Source: Meridianimarinicoccus sp. MJW13
Lineage (GTDB): Bacteria > Pseudomonadota > Alphaproteobacteria > Rhodobacterales > Rhodobacteraceae
Assembly (NCBI RefSeq): GCF_014901205.1
Contig: NZ_JACNMU010000005.1
Coordinates: 303,178 to 367,177 of the forward strand
DNA length: 64,000 nt
Direction of reading: 5' to 3'
The notes beneath the pieces are model-generated. The model was not told where the DNA came from. It made no database searches and saw only the letters and a list, made by a program, of their open reading frames with translations. Below are positions 8,480 through 18,490 of this stretch, one piece after another (within the stretch, counting starts at the first letter, position 1; each line of letters starts with the position of its first letter). The position numbers were made by a program, and so were the translations under genes.

Positions 8480-10675
8480 TCACAGAAAGCTCTGCGGATC
8501 GATATCGATGCGCAGCCTCAGATCACCCTTCAACGGAAACTGTCCGGCCCATTGCGCCACCGCCGCCTGCAAGGGCGCGCTGCGCGCCGCCTTGACCAGC
8601 AGCCGCACCCGGTGCCGCCCCCGGATCCGGGCAATGGGCGCGGGCGCCGGCCCATACAGTTCCGCCCCGATGGCCGCCAGCGGCCCGTTCTGCCGCGCCA
8701 GCGCGTTGCCCAGGTCGAACACCTGCGCCAGGTCGGGGCCCGAGATCACGATCCCCGCCATGCGCCCGAACGGCGGCATGGACAGGGCCTGTCGTTCCGC
8801 CGCCTCGGCCCGCCAGAACGGCTCATCCGCGCCCGACAGGATCGCCTTGATGACCGGGTGCTCGGGCTGGAAGGTCTGCAACAGCGCCTGCCCCGGCCGG
8901 TCTGCCCGCCCGGCCCGGCCCGCCACCTGCCGGATCAACTGGAACGTCCGCTCCGCCGCGCGCAGGTCCGAGCCCTGAAGGCCAAGGTCGGCGTCGATCA
9001 CCCCGACCAGCGTCAGCAGCGGAAAGTTGTGCCCCTTGGCCACCAGCTGGGTGCCGATGATGACGTCGGCCTCCCCCGCCGCGATGGCGCCGATCTGTTC
9101 CTTCAGCGCCCGCGCCGAGCCATACAGATCCGACGACAACACCGCGACGCGGGCGTCGGGAAAGGCCGCGATGGCCTCTTCGGCCACCCGCTCGACCCCC
9201 GGACCCACCGCCGCCAGCTTGCCCTCGACATTGCACGACGGGCAGGCGTCGGGCAGCGGACGGCTTTCACCGCATTGATGGCAGATCAGCCGTTTCTGGA
9301 AGCGGTGTTCCACCATGCGCGCGTCGCAATGCTCGCAGCCGATCTGCTGGCCGCAGGCCCGGCACAGGGTCACCGGGGCATAGCCGCGCCGGTTCAGGAA
9401 CAGCAGCGCCTGTTCCCCCGCCGCCAGCCGCGCCTGCACCGCCTGCCGCAGGCTGGGCGACAGCCATGTGGAGGGCGCCAGATCCTCGGCCCGCATGTCG
9501 ATCGCCGCCATCTCGGGCAGCACGGCGGCGCCGTAGCGCGCCGTCAGCACCAGCTTGTCGTATTTGCCGGTCTCGGCATTGACCCAGCTTTCCAGCGACG
9601 GCGTGGCCGAGGCCAGCACCACGCGCGCCCCGCAGATCGCCGCCCGCAGCACCGCCATGTCACGGGCCGAATAGATCGCGCCGTCCTCTTGCTTGTAAGA
9701 CGTGTCATGTTCCTCATCGACCACGATCAGCCCCAGATCACGGAACGGCAGGAACAGGGCCGAGCGCGCCCCCACCACCAGTTGCGCGCCGCCCTGCCCG
9801 ACCATCTTCCAGCAGCGTCGCCGCTCGGTCTGGGTGATGCCGGAATGCCATTCGGCGGGCCTGGCGCCGAAACGGTCCTCGACGCGGGTCAGGAATTCGG
9901 CGGTCAGCGCAATCTCGGGCAGCAGCACCAGTGCCTGCCGCCCGGCTTTCAGACAGGCGGCGACGGCTTCCAGATAGACCTCGGTCTTGCCCGAGCCGGT
10001 GACCCCTTGCAGCAGCGTCGTACCGTATTCGGCCTCGGCCAGCCCGACCGACAGCTTTGCTGCGGCATCGGCCTGATCCCCGGTCAGCGGCTTGCCGGGG
10101 CGGGTGGGATCCAGCACCGGATAGGGCAGGTCGCGCGGGGTTTCGGTTTCTTCCAGAACCCCTTGTTTCACCAGCCCCTTGATGACCGAGCCGCTGACGC
10201 CGGCGGCCTGTGCAATCTCGCTCTGGGTCAGGGCGGCCCCGCCGAAATCCTCCATCGCATCCAGCACCCGCGCGCGGGCATCTGTCATCCGGTCCGGTTC
10301 GCCATGGCCAAGCCGATAGACCTTGCGGCGGCTTTCGGCATGCCCCAGCCCCGGCGCGCGGGTGGCCAGCGACAGCATCGCGTGCATCGGTGTCAGGGTA
10401 TAGTCGCCGGCGCGGGTCAGGAAGGTCTGCATGTCCTCGGTCATCGGCGCCACGTCCAGCCGACCGAAGATCGGGCGCACCTTTGCCAGATCATAGCCGC
10501 CCTGCCCCGGCCCCCAGACCACGCCCAGAACCCGACGCGGGCCCAGCGGCACCTCGACGAAATCGCCCACGCTACAGCCGCCCTCGGGCGCCTTGTAGTC
10601 CAGAAACCGGTCCAGCGGCTGGGTCGTCAGCACCGAAACCAGCGCGCCGGGGGGAAAGATGTCTTGCCGCGTCAT
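8480..10675 (-). CDS. priA: Primosomal protein N' (replication restart helicase) PriA
   Basis: PriA recognises stalled forks and reloads the replisome. The 731-aa length is normal. The N-terminal DNA-binding domain is followed by Walker A GVTGSGKTEVYL, a DEEH box within VVDEEHDTSYK, and two zinc-binding Cys clusters (CRACGQQIGCEHCD; CHQCG..CPSC) inserted before the C-terminal helicase lobe (ATQLVAKGHNFPL-type motif V, RQVAGRAGRA motif VI). It is transcribed alone, divergent from the DUF484-xerC pair. Confidence 0.97.
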   Translation of the reverse strand: MTRQDIFPPGALVSVLTTQPLDRFLDYKAPEGGCSVGDFVEVPLGPRRVLGVVWGPGQGGYDLAKVRPIFGRLDVAPMTEDMQTFLTRAGDYTLTPMHAMLSLATRAPGLGHAESRRKVYRLGHGEPDRMTDARARVLDAMEDFGGAALTQSEIAQAAGVSGSVIKGLVKQGVLEETETPRDLPYPVLDPTRPGKPLTGDQADAAAKLSVGLAEAEYGTTLLQGVTGSGKTEVYLEAVAACLKAGRQALVLLPEIALTAEFLTRVEDRFGARPAEWHSGITQTERRRCWKMVGQGGAQLVVGARSALFLPFRDLGLIVVDEEHDTSYKQEDGAIYSARDMAVLRAAICGARVVLASATPSLESWVNAETGKYDKLVLTARYGAAVLPEMAAIDMRAEDLAPSTWLSPSLRQAVQARLAAGEQALLFLNRRGYAPVTLCRACGQQIGCEHCDARMVEHRFQKRLICHQCGESRPLPDACPSCNVEGKLAAVGPGVERVAEEAIAAFPDARVAVLSSDLYGSARALKEQIGAIAAGEADVIIGTQLVAKGHNFPLLTLVGVIDADLGLQGSDLRAAERTFQLIRQVAGRAGRADRPGQALLQTFQPEHPVIKAILSGADEPFWRAEAAERQALSMPPFGRMAGIVISGPDLAQVFDLGNALARQNGPLAAIGAELYGPAPAPIARIRGRHRVRLLVKAARSAPLQAAVAQWAGQFPLKGDLRLRIDIDPQSFL

Positions 10676-10828
10676 GCCCTTTCCTTAGCCCCGCCCGTGC
10701 GGCGCGGAAAGCCCACATTGGCGCGGCGGCCCCCGCCAGGGACCAAGGCCCGACGGAATGCCGGGAAAAGGCGGGACAGGGGATTTGGGGATGTGCTACC
10801 TTGCTGCAAAACAAGACGAGGCAGACAT

Positions 10829-11542
10829 ATGAGCACCGACACCCTGGCCAGCGCCGAAACGGCGCTGCGCGACCTTATCGTGGCCGATCCCGAACGCGTC
10901 CTGAACGATCCCCATATCCTGCAGGCGTTGCTGCGGGCCGAGGATCAGGCCCGTGGCGGCAACGTGGTGGACATGCGCGGCATGACCATCTCGCGACTGG
11001 AAGACCGGCTGGCGCGGCTGGAACAGACCCATCAGTCGGTGATCACCGCCGCCTATGACAATGTGGCCACCACGGCACAGGTGCATCGCGCCATCCTTGC
11101 CATGATCGAGCCGCTGGACTTCGATGCCTTCCTCGGCACGCTGGACACCACCGTCGCCGAAACCCTGCGCCTGCGCGCGGTGCGGCTGGCGCTGGAAAGC
11201 GAGGATCGCACCCCTGACAGTGATCTCAACCCGCTGACCGGCACGCTCAGCCTGCTGCCGCCGGGCTATCTGGACAGTTTCGTCACCGAGGGCCGCCGGA
11301 TGCGCAACCGCCCGGTGATCCTGCGGCAGGTGACGCAAGGCGCGGTGTCGGTCTATGGCACGGCTGCCGCCGACATCCGCTCCGAAGCGCTGGTCTGGCT
11401 GGATCTCGGTCCCGACCGGGTGCCCGGCCTGCTGGTGCTGGGCGCGCAGGAGCCCGAACATTTCGCACCCGGACAGGCCACCGACCTTCTGGAACTGTTT
11501 GCGCGGATCTGCGGGCGTCTGGTCCGGGGCTGGCTGGGGTGA
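10829..11542 (+). CDS. DUF484 family protein
   Basis: This soluble 237-aa protein starts MSTDTLASAETALRD at the ATG at 10829. DUF484 proteins have an N-terminal coiled-coil part, here about residues 50-75 (ISRLEDRLARLEQTH), and a GAF-like C-terminal domain. Their exact function is unknown, but they are found next to xerC in many proteobacteria, as here. The stop overlaps the GTG start of xerC by three bases (GTGA), implying translational coupling. The very long frame that continues upstream of 10829 is antisense to priA and not coding. Confidence 0.88.
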   Translation: MSTDTLASAETALRDLIVADPERVLNDPHILQALLRAEDQARGGNVVDMRGMTISRLEDRLARLEQTHQSVITAAYDNVATTAQVHRAILAMIEPLDFDAFLGTLDTTVAETLRLRAVRLALESEDRTPDSDLNPLTGTLSLLPPGYLDSFVTEGRRMRNRPVILRQVTQGAVSVYGTAAADIRSEALVWLDLGPDRVPGLLVLGAQEPEHFAPGQATDLLELFARICGRLVRGWLG

Positions 11543-12459
11543 GCCTGATCAGCCCCGGCGTTTCGGATCTCATCGCGACATGGCTGGACAGCCTGCGCGC
11601 GCTGGATGATGCCTCGCCGGCCACGATCACCGCCTACCAGGGCGATCTGCTGGGATTTGCCGCCTTCATGGGCAGCTATCACGGCGCGCCCGCCAGTCCC
11701 GCCACCCTGCGCGGCACCGATCTGACCGCCATGCGGGCCTGGATGGCCCATGAACGCGCCCGTGGCCTGTCGGCCCGGTCGCTGGCCCGCGCCCTGTCAG
11801 CGGTCAAAAGCTTCTTTGGCTGGTGGGCGGAGCGGGACGGGTTCGACCCGTCCAACGTGCTGTCCACCCGATCCCCCCGGCACCGCCGCAAACTGCCGCG
11901 ACCGCTGGTCGAGGATGCGGCCAAATCGCTGATCTCGCAGGTGGAATTGCAGGCTCCGCAGGACTGGGCGGCGGCCCGTGACGTGGCGGTGGTGACGTTG
12001 CTGTACGGCTGCGGGCTGCGCATTTCCGAGGCCCTGTCGCTGACCGGCCGCGATGCCCCCCTGCCCGAGATGCTGCGCGTCGTCGGCAAGGGCCGCAAGG
12101 AACGGCAGGTGCCGGTCCTGCCGGTGGCGCGTCAGGCGGTGGAGCACTACCGTCGGCTCTGCCCCCATGATCTGCCCCCCGACGCACCGCTGTTCCGTGG
12201 GGTGCGCGGCGGCGCGCTGTCTGCCGGGATCATCCAGAAAGCTGTGCGCGCGGCGCGGCAGCAACTGGGCCTGCCCAGCACCGCGACCCCGCACGCGCTG
12301 CGCCATTCCTTCGCGACCCACCTGCTGAACAAGGGCGGCGATCTGCGCACCATCCAGGAATTGCTTGGCCATGCCTCGTTGAACACCACCGAGGCATATA
12401 CCGCGGTCAACGCGGCGCGCTTGATGGATGTCTATCGAAAGTCACACCCGCGCGCCTGA
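11539..12459 (+). CDS. xerC: Tyrosine recombinase XerC
   Basis: XerC acts with XerD at dif to resolve chromosome dimers. The 306-aa protein begins with a GTG at 11539 that overlaps the DUF484 stop. The N-terminal core-binding SAM-like domain (FAAFMGSYHG..RAWMAHERARGLSARS) is followed by the catalytic domain. It shows the first Arg in YGCGLRISEAL, the HALRHSFATHLL box (HxxR), the GHASLNTTEAY box and the Tyr nucleophile at TEAYT. The gene is convergent with pdxJ. XerD is very similar, and the choice of XerC rests mainly on the DUF484 neighbour. Confidence 0.92.
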   Translation: MSLISPGVSDLIATWLDSLRALDDASPATITAYQGDLLGFAAFMGSYHGAPASPATLRGTDLTAMRAWMAHERARGLSARSLARALSAVKSFFGWWAERDGFDPSNVLSTRSPRHRRKLPRPLVEDAAKSLISQVELQAPQDWAAARDVAVVTLLYGCGLRISEALSLTGRDAPLPEMLRVVGKGRKERQVPVLPVARQAVEHYRRLCPHDLPPDAPLFRGVRGGALSAGIIQKAVRAARQQLGLPSTATPHALRHSFATHLLNKGGDLRTIQELLGHASLNTTEAYTAVNAARLMDVYRKSHPRA

Positions 12460-12487
12460 CCTGACGCCACCGCCGGACTGCGGGACG

Positions 12488-13231
12488 TCAGCGCGCCGCG
12501 TCCATCAGGCGGCGCATCTCGCGAATGGCCGGCTCCAGCCCCAGGAAGATGGCCTCTCCGATCAGGAAATGACCGATGTTGAGCTCCATCACCTCGGGCA
12601 GCGCCGCGATGGGCTGCACGGTGTCATAGGTCAGCCCGTGGCCGGCGTGAACCTCCAGCCCCTGCGCCTTGGCATAGGTCGCCATCTCGGTCAGGCGGGC
12701 CAGTTCCGCGTCGCGTTCGGCAATCCGGCCTTCGGCGTGAAAATCGCAATAGGCTCCGGTGTGCAGTTCGATGACTTCGGCGCCGATGCGCTGCGCGGCC
12801 TCGATCTGGGCGGCGTCGGCGGCAATGAAGATCGACACCCGGCTGCCTACAGCGCGCAGCGGCGCGATATACGCGGCCAGCCGCGCCTCTTCGCGCCGCA
12901 CATCCAGCCCGCCCTCGGTGGTGCGTTCTTCGCGCTTCTCGGGCACGATGCAGACCGCGTGCGGCTTGTGGCGCAGCGCGATGGCCTGCATTTCATCGGT
13001 CGCGGCCATCTCGAAGTTCAGCGGCACGGTCAGGCGATCGGCCAGCGCCGCAATGTCGGCGTCCGAAATATGGCGGCGATCCTCGCGCAGATGCGCGGTG
13101 ATGCCATCCGCGCCCGCCGCTTCCGCCAGAAGTGCTGCCCGCAGCGGATCGGGATAGGCACTGCCGCGCGCGTTCCGCACGGTGGCCACATGGTCGATGT
13201 TCACGCCAAGGCGCAATGGGGTCCGGGACAT
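12488..13231 (-). CDS. pdxJ: Pyridoxine 5'-phosphate synthase PdxJ
   Basis: PdxJ condenses 3-amino-2-oxopropyl phosphate with deoxyxylulose 5-phosphate in DXP-dependent vitamin B6 synthesis. The 247-aa TIM barrel starts [21 protein letters not shown] behind a strong GGGAGG. Conserved blocks are [39 protein letters not shown] and VHAGHGL. In many relatives pdxJ is followed by acpS and lepB; here xerC ends in that position, so the run is broken. It is likely co-transcribed with DUF2062 and rsh upstream. Confidence 0.96.
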   Translation of the reverse strand: MSRTPLRLGVNIDHVATVRNARGSAYPDPLRAALLAEAAGADGITAHLREDRRHISDADIAALADRLTVPLNFEMAATDEMQAIALRHKPHAVCIVPEKREERTTEGGLDVRREEARLAAYIAPLRAVGSRVSIFIAADAAQIEAAQRIGAEVIELHTGAYCDFHAEGRIAERDAELARLTEMATYAKAQGLEVHAGHGLTYDTVQPIAALPEVMELNIGHFLIGEAIFLGLEPAIREMRRLMDAAR

Positions 13232-13288
13232 GGGATCCTCCCTCTGTGTCGAGTTCCCTTTTGAGGGAAATCAGCCGCGCCTGAAAGA

Positions 13289-13900
13289 CTAGAGTTGCCG
13301 GCGCGGCACGCCATAGACGCGACGGGCGCGGCGTTTTTGATAAGCCGCGATCACCGGGCGGGACAGAAAATAGGCCAGCAGAGCTGCGACCAGACCGGGG
13401 ATCAGCCCGCCCACAAGATAGGGCAGGAACACACCTTCGAAGAACAGCATCAGCCGGTCCCAATGCGGTTCGCCCCCGCTGACCAGAAGGCGCAGGTTGG
13501 TCCACAGTTCGGAAAAGGCGCGCGAGAAGGTCTTCAGCACCTGCGGCAGCGGCACGCGGGATTCGGACCCGAAGAGCAATTCTCCGGTCTCGATCGACAG
13601 GGCGGCGATCAGTGGAAAGGTCAGCGGGTTGCCCACGAAGGTGGACAGCAACGCCGCCAGAACATTGGCGCGCAGCAGAAAGGCCAGCAGGGCGGCGATG
13701 AACATGTGCAGGCCGAAGAACGGTGTGAAGGTGACGAAGACCCCGGCGGCAATGCCACGGGCAATGCGGGCGGGCGGATCGGGAAGACGGCGCAGGCGGT
13801 GCGAGATATAGCTGATGGCCCGGCTCCACCCCCCGCGGGGATAGACCGAATCCTGGGCTATTCGCCAGATGCTTCGCTTGTTCCGCCGTTTGAACACCAA
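13289..13900 (-). CDS. DUF2062 membrane protein
   Basis: This 203-aa integral membrane protein matches DUF2062: the RLPDPPARIARGIAAGVFV start of the domain and TPFFGLHMFIAALLAFLLRAN, then a second hydrophobic pair (GNPLTFPLIAAL; VGGLIPGLVAALLAYFL). The function is unknown. It is encoded between rsh and pdxJ on the same strand, an arrangement common in Rhodobacteraceae. The basic C-terminus (KRRARRVYG) probably faces the cytoplasm. Confidence 0.9.
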   Translation of the reverse strand: MVFKRRNKRSIWRIAQDSVYPRGGWSRAISYISHRLRRLPDPPARIARGIAAGVFVTFTPFFGLHMFIAALLAFLLRANVLAALLSTFVGNPLTFPLIAALSIETGELLFGSESRVPLPQVLKTFSRAFSELWTNLRLLVSGGEPHWDRLMLFFEGVFLPYLVGGLIPGLVAALLAYFLSRPVIAAYQKRRARRVYGVPRRQL

Positions 13901-13930
13901 CAGACGGCTCTCCCCAATCGTCTCAGATGG

Positions 13931-16063
13931 TCACGCATCGATCCCTGCGCGATACCGGGTGATGGCCGCGACGTTGCTTTCTGCCTCCAGCGCGGTCATG
14001 ACCCTGTGCAGATGTTCGGTATCGCTGAGTTCCACCTCCATCCGCATCCGATAGTAGTCCGGCTTTCGGTCTACGAAAACGAGATTCGAGATGTTGGCTT
14101 TCTGTTCGCCGATCAAGGTGCAGATCCGTCCCAGAACCCCGGCATCATTGCTGAGCGTGACGTCGAAGGCCGACGGGTGTACCGCCGCATGGGGGCCGCT
14201 GTGCCAGCGCAGGTCGATCCAGCGATCCATCTCGTCCTCGAATTCCACCAGACAGGGGCAGTCGATGGCATGGACGACGACGCCCCGGCCCGGCCGCGTG
14301 ATGCCGACGATGCGTTCGCCGGGCACCGGTTGGCAGCAGGGGCCGCGATCCCAGTTCTGGTCCGGGCTGAGACCGATGACCGCGCGCCGGGTCTCGATCT
14401 CGTCGCCGCGATATTCGCTCAACTCGGGATAGAGGATTTCGACGACGCGGCGGGCGACGATCTCGCCGCTGCCCAGACGCGCCAGAAGCTCTTCGCTATC
14501 GCGCCCCAGTCCCAGCCGCTGCGCGGCGGTGGTCAGGGCCTTTTCGGTAACCCGCTTGTCGACCTGTTCGAAGGCCACGCGGGCCAGTTCGCGGCCCAGC
14601 TTGACAAAGCGCGACCGGTTCTCGGCGCGCAGCGCCCGGCGGATGGCGGATTTGGCCTTGCCGGTGACGGCGATGTCGATCCAGGTGGCTTGCGGGCTCT
14701 GGCCCTCGGCGGTGATGATCTCGATCGACTGGCCGTTGCGCAACTGGGTCCACAGCGGCACCCGCTGGCCATCGACCTTGGCACCGACACAGGCCGAACC
14801 GATGCGGGTGTGGATGGCAAAGGCGAAATCCAGCGGCGTCGCCCCGCGCGGCAGTTTCACCACATCGCCCTTGGGCGTGAAGCAGAACACCTTGTCGGGG
14901 TACATCTCAAGCTTCACCGCCTCGAAGAACTCGTCATCGTCGGCGGAGGCTTCGAAATGTTCGGCCAGTTGCGCGATCCACGACTGCGGATCGACGGCAA
15001 AGGGGTTCTCGGCGCGCTGGCCATCCTTGTAGGCCCAATGGGCCGCGACCCCGGCCTCGGCCACATCGTGCATCGCGCGGGTGCGGATCTGCACCTCGAC
15101 CCGCTTGCCGTCGCGGCCCAGCACCGTGGTGTGCAGACTGCGATAGCCGTTCTGCTTGGGCTGGCTGATATAGTCCTTGAACCGGGTCGGCACCGCGCGC
15201 CAGCGATGGTGGATCGCGCCCAGCACGCGGTAGCAATCCATCTCGTTGCTGGTGATCACGCGGAAGCCATAGATGTCGGACAGGCGCGAGAAGCCGATTT
15301 CCTTCTGCTCCATCTTGCGCCAGATCGAATAGGGCTTCTTGGCGCGGCCGATGACCTCGGCCTCGATGCCGTATTCGGTCAGTTCGGCAACCATGTCCTC
15401 GTAGATCTTCTCGATGACATTGCCGGCTTTCTCGCGCAGCTTCAGAAAGCGGCGGATGATGGCGGTCCGCTGTTCGGGGTTGAGCACCTGGAAGGCCAGA
15501 TCCTCAAGCTCGTCCCGCATCCCCTGCATTCCCATGCGGCCGGCCAGCGGCGCATAGATGTCCATGGTCTCGCGGGCTTTGCGCGCCTGCTTTTCCGGCG
15601 GCAGCGACTTGATGGTGCGCATGTTGTGCAGGCGGTCGAACATCTTGACCAGCACCACGCGCAGATCCTTGGACGTCGCCATGAACAGCTTGCGGAAGTT
15701 TTCGGCCTGCTTGGTCTCGGTGGAACTGAGCTGCAGGTTGGTCAGCTTGGTGACGCCATCGACCAGCTCGGCAACCTCGGCCCCGAACAGACGGGTGATG
15801 TCGCCGTGGGTGGCCTCGGTATCCTCGACCGTGTCGTGCAGGATGGCGGTGATGATGGTGCTGTCGTCCAGATGCTGACGCGCCAGCATGTCGGCGACGG
15901 CGACCGGGTGCACGATATAGGGTTCGCCCGAGCGGCGGAACTGCCCTTCATGCACCTTGCGCGCATAATCATAGGCCAGACGCAGCTTGGCTTCATCCGT
16001 CCGCGGATTGTATTCCTTGACACGCGCGACAAGATCGTCGACCGGGATCAGACTTTCCTGCAC
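13931..16063 (-). CDS. Bifunctional (p)ppGpp synthase/hydrolase (RelA/SpoT homologue)
   Basis: This is the long RSH enzyme that makes and degrades the alarmone (p)ppGpp. Domains in order over 710 aa are: an HD hydrolase with HPVAVADML and the ILHDTVEDT motif near residues 90-95, an intact synthetase (YGFRVITS, NGYRSLHTTV, VEVQIRT), a TGS domain (FTPKGDVVKLPRGATPLDFA), a helical/Zn-finger region and a C-terminal ACT domain. Both active sites look intact, so it is a Rel/SpoT type. Its neighbour rpoZ encodes omega, a ppGpp-binding component of RNA polymerase in E. coli. Most alphaproteobacteria carry one such long RSH. Confidence 0.96.
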   Translation of the reverse strand: MQESLIPVDDLVARVKEYNPRTDEAKLRLAYDYARKVHEGQFRRSGEPYIVHPVAVADMLARQHLDDSTIITAILHDTVEDTEATHGDITRLFGAEVAELVDGVTKLTNLQLSSTETKQAENFRKLFMATSKDLRVVLVKMFDRLHNMRTIKSLPPEKQARKARETMDIYAPLAGRMGMQGMRDELEDLAFQVLNPEQRTAIIRRFLKLREKAGNVIEKIYEDMVAELTEYGIEAEVIGRAKKPYSIWRKMEQKEIGFSRLSDIYGFRVITSNEMDCYRVLGAIHHRWRAVPTRFKDYISQPKQNGYRSLHTTVLGRDGKRVEVQIRTRAMHDVAEAGVAAHWAYKDGQRAENPFAVDPQSWIAQLAEHFEASADDDEFFEAVKLEMYPDKVFCFTPKGDVVKLPRGATPLDFAFAIHTRIGSACVGAKVDGQRVPLWTQLRNGQSIEIITAEGQSPQATWIDIAVTGKAKSAIRRALRAENRSRFVKLGRELARVAFEQVDKRVTEKALTTAAQRLGLGRDSEELLARLGSGEIVARRVVEILYPELSEYRGDEIETRRAVIGLSPDQNWDRGPCCQPVPGERIVGITRPGRGVVVHAIDCPCLVEFEDEMDRWIDLRWHSGPHAAVHPSAFDVTLSNDAGVLGRICTLIGEQKANISNLVFVDRKPDYYRMRMEVELSDTEHLHRVMTALEAESNVAAITRYRAGIDA

Positions 16064-16088
16064 GACGCGCGGTGTCCTGTTGTAAGTG

Positions 16089-16442
16089 TCAGCCGTTTTC
16101 CTGCGCCTGCATCAGCGCGCGCAGAAGCTTTTCTTCCGACATGTCTTCTTCTGCGGGTTTGTCGGCTTCGACCCCCATCAGCAGCGACATCTGATCGTCT
16201 TCCGGCTCATCGACCTCGATCTGGGTCTGATGGCTTTCGATCATCCGCTCGCGCAGATCGTCGGTATTCTGGGTTTCCTCGGCGATTTCGCGCAGGCTGA
16301 CCACCGGGTTCTTGTCGTTGTCCCGATCGACGGTCAGCGGTGCGCCGCTGGCGATTTCGCGGGCGCGATGCGCGGCGAGCATGACCAGTTCGAACCGGTT
16401 GGGAACTTTGTCAACGCAGTCTTCGACAGTGACGCGAGCCAT
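16089..16442 (-). CDS. rpoZ: RNA polymerase omega subunit
   Basis: Omega helps assemble RNA polymerase around the beta' subunit and is part of one ppGpp site. The 117-aa protein starts [20 protein letters not shown] at the ATG at 16440-16442; the upstream in-frame extension lacks the conserved N-terminus. The [24 protein letters not shown] and [10 protein letters not shown] blocks are diagnostic. The acidic C-terminal tail is longer than in E. coli, as in other alphaproteobacteria. It lies 25 bases upstream of rsh on the same strand. Confidence 0.96.
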   Translation of the reverse strand: MARVTVEDCVDKVPNRFELVMLAAHRAREIASGAPLTVDRDNDKNPVVSLREIAEETQNTDDLRERMIESHQTQIEVDEPEDDQMSLLMGVEADKPAEEDMSEEKLLRALMQAQENG

Positions 16443-16519
16443 CGGAATCTCCTCGGGGGCATTTCGGCAAGCCTGTAACCTATGCAAGATCGCAAGGGGT
16501 TGCAAGCGCAAAGGAACGG

Positions 16520-17122
16520 TCAGTCTGTCCAGCCGATCGGCGTGATCCCGGCCCTGCCCTGCGGGCCCAGATCGGACAGCATCCGGGCCACGCTGCGGCC
16601 CAGAACCGGGTGTTGCCAGTCAGGCGCAATGTCGTGCATCGGCACCAGAACAAAGCCGCGATCCTGGATGCGCGGATGCGGCAGCACCAGACGATCGGGC
16701 GCGGCCTGCGCCTGCAGGTCCGGCGACAGGCCCGACCAGTGCTCAAAGGTGGCGCGATCCGGTAGAATACTGTCGTCATATGCAAGTAGATCAAGATCGA
16801 TACCCCGCGCACCCCAGCGCTCATCGCGCGTTCGACCATAACGGGATTCAATCTCGTGCAGTCGCGCCATAAGCGAGTTTGCGCTCAAGCGGGAATTCAC
16901 TTTTGCGACAGCATTGACATAGTCCGGACCAGCCCCATCTGGGAAGCACGGAGTTTGATAACAATCACTTAGCGCCTCTAATTGCGTGAAACCACTGTCA
17001 ATTTCCCGCAAGGCCGCCTGCAAGGTCCGCCGTGGCGAACCGGCGGTCGACGGCAGGTTGGCACCAAGAGCGACGAAGATATTCATGACGGTATTGTGAA
17101 GTTCGACTTGCGGCGCTACCAT
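16520..17122 (-). CDS. folK: 2-amino-4-hydroxy-6-hydroxymethyldihydropteridine diphosphokinase FolK
   Basis: FolK transfers pyrophosphate from ATP to the pterin in folate synthesis. The conserved core starts at [16 protein letters not shown] at 17084-17086 would give 188 aa and the ATG at 17120-17122 gives 200 aa. The longer form has a weak AGG upstream, so the start is uncertain. Signatures are [41 protein letters not shown] with the catalytic DxD, and [17 protein letters not shown]. The gene and its upstream region are a little less GC-rich than the neighbours. Confidence 0.93.
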   Translation of the reverse strand: MVAPQVELHNTVMNIFVALGANLPSTAGSPRRTLQAALREIDSGFTQLEALSDCYQTPCFPDGAGPDYVNAVAKVNSRLSANSLMARLHEIESRYGRTRDERWGARGIDLDLLAYDDSILPDRATFEHWSGLSPDLQAQAAPDRLVLPHPRIQDRGFVLVPMHDIAPDWQHPVLGRSVARMLSDLGPQGRAGITPIGWTD

Positions 17123-17242
17123 TTTTCGCTACCTGTTCAAAGGGTGCTTTCGGACACCTGTTACTCAAACGAAGTCACTATAGAATATGCGGGCAGGCGA
17201 CCAGCAACTGCCATTCCGCATCAATTTTGGGAAGGAACTATT

Positions 17243-17821
17243 ATGTTCTATCGCGATGAACGGCTTGCCTTGTTCATTGATGGTTCGAATTTGTACGCCG
17301 CTGCCAAGTCCTTGGGCTTCGACATCGACTACAAGCTGCTGCGGCAGGAATTCATGCGCCGTGGCAAGCTTCTGAGAGCTTTCTACTATACCGCGCTTCT
17401 GGAAAACGACGAATACTCGCCGATCCGCCCGCTGGTAGACTGGCTGCACTACAATGGCTTCTCCATGGTGACCAAGCCCGCCAAGGAGTACACCGACTCG
17501 ATGGGGCGCCGGAAGGTCAAGGGCAACATGGACATCGAACTGACCGTCGATGCCCTGGAACTGGCCCCGCATGTGGATCACATCGTGCTGTTTTCCGGCG
17601 ATGGCGATTTCCGGCCGCTGGTCGAGGCCCTGCAGCGCAAGGGCGTGCGAGTGTCGGTCGTGTCGACGATCCGTTCGCAGCCGCCGATGATCTCGGACGA
17701 TCTGCGCCGCCAGGCCGACAATTTCATCGAACTGGACGAGTTGAAGGATGTGATCGGCCGCCCCCCGCGCGAGCCTCGGGAAACCGGCTTTCAGGACGCG
17801 GCCCAATCCGAAGACGCCTGA
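17243..17821 (+). CDS. NYN (PIN-like) domain protein, LabA/DUF88 family
   Basis: The 192-aa protein starts MFYRDERLALFIDGSNLY at the ATG at 17243, six bases after GGGAAGGA. The NYN fold shows the expected acidic residues: FIDGSN at about 12-17, KGNMDIELTVDAL and LFSGDGDFRPLVEAL, then VSVVST. Proteins of this family are predicted metal-dependent ribonucleases. It is divergent from folK, with promoter-like AT-rich sequence (TATAGAAT) between them, and is followed by a strong terminator, so it is monocistronic. Confidence 0.9.
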   Translation: MFYRDERLALFIDGSNLYAAAKSLGFDIDYKLLRQEFMRRGKLLRAFYYTALLENDEYSPIRPLVDWLHYNGFSMVTKPAKEYTDSMGRRKVKGNMDIELTVDALELAPHVDHIVLFSGDGDFRPLVEALQRKGVRVSVVSTIRSQPPMISDDLRRQADNFIELDELKDVIGRPPREPRETGFQDAAQSEDA

Positions 17822-17840
17822 TCCCGCCCCCTGACCAGAA

Positions 17841-17874
17841 AAACGCCCGGCACCAGCACCGGGCGTTTTTTTTC
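17841..17874 (+). terminator. Rho-independent terminator after NYN gene
   Basis: ACGCCCGG (17843-17850) pairs with CCGGGCGT (17859-17866), followed by an eight-base T run. A-rich sequence precedes the stem, so it could also work leftwards for the convergent P460 gene. Confidence 0.92.
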
Positions 17875-17893
17875 GTTCCGCCGCACCCTTCGG

Positions 17894-18490
17894 TCAATTG
17901 GAAATACGCGCGTCTTCCACCGGGTAGCCCAGCCCGCCCTGGAAGTCATAGCCCAGGTGGCATTCGTTGCAGGCGGTCATCACGTCCAGCCCCATGGGCG
18001 CCCCGGATGGCGCGACGGCCATATAATACCAGTCCAGCGTTTCAGGCGAGGTGCCCGCCGCAACCTTCTGCATCAGGAACAGCGGTCCGGGCGTGACCTT
18101 GCCCGCCTCGCTGACCGAAAAGCTCTCCTTGGCAATCACCGTGCCCGCCGGGATCACCGGATCTTCGGCATATTGCATGTAGGCCTCAGCGCCGGTGTCG
18201 TTGACGAAAGTCAGCAGGAACCGCTCGCTGTGCATTCCGGGCGCGGCGGGAAAGGCCGACGCCGCAGTCCAGCCGCGATAGTCCGCCACGAACTCTGCCG
18301 GGATCCAACGTTTCGGGCCGCTGTCATAGCCCGCCTTCAGCCCCTCGGCGATGCAGTCATAGACTTCCGCCGCTTCCTCGCCGGTCAGGTCATAGCCGGA
18401 TTTCCCCGGATCGCAGTCTTGCGCCCTGACCCCGCCGGACAGCCCCAGCACTGCCAGCCCTGCCACCGTCATCACCTTGATCGTCGCCAT
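17894..18490 (-). CDS. Cytochrome P460 family protein with one c-heme motif
   Basis: The 198-aa protein starts with a signal peptide (hydrophobic about 6-22, cleavage near VRA-QD), so it is exported. A single haem-c site CNECH lies at 174-178 near the C-terminus, the usual place in cytochrome P460 and c'-beta proteins. Family members bind or convert NO and hydroxylamine, or serve as periplasmic haem proteins. No nitrogen-oxidation genes are nearby, so the substrate is not predictable. It is divergent from ispH. Confidence 0.82.
   Translation of the reverse strand: MATIKVMTVAGLAVLGLSGGVRAQDCDPGKSGYDLTGEEAAEVYDCIAEGLKAGYDSGPKRWIPAEFVADYRGWTAASAFPAAPGMHSERFLLTFVNDTGAEAYMQYAEDPVIPAGTVIAKESFSVSEAGKVTPGPLFLMQKVAAGTSPETLDWYYMAVAPSGAPMGLDVMTACNECHLGYDFQGGLGYPVEDARISN

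Noticed and set aside
7427..11542. Very long plus-strand open frame of 1371 codons
   Set aside because: Most of it is antisense to priA, msrA and the acetyltransferase. Only the final 237 codons from 10829 are the real DUF484 gene. High GC with few stop codons makes such frames common.
13295..16300. Open frame of about 1000 codons on the plus strand
   Set aside because: It is wholly antisense to DUF2062, rsh and rpoZ, which have unmistakable conserved domains. It is His/Gln/Arg-rich without any domain.
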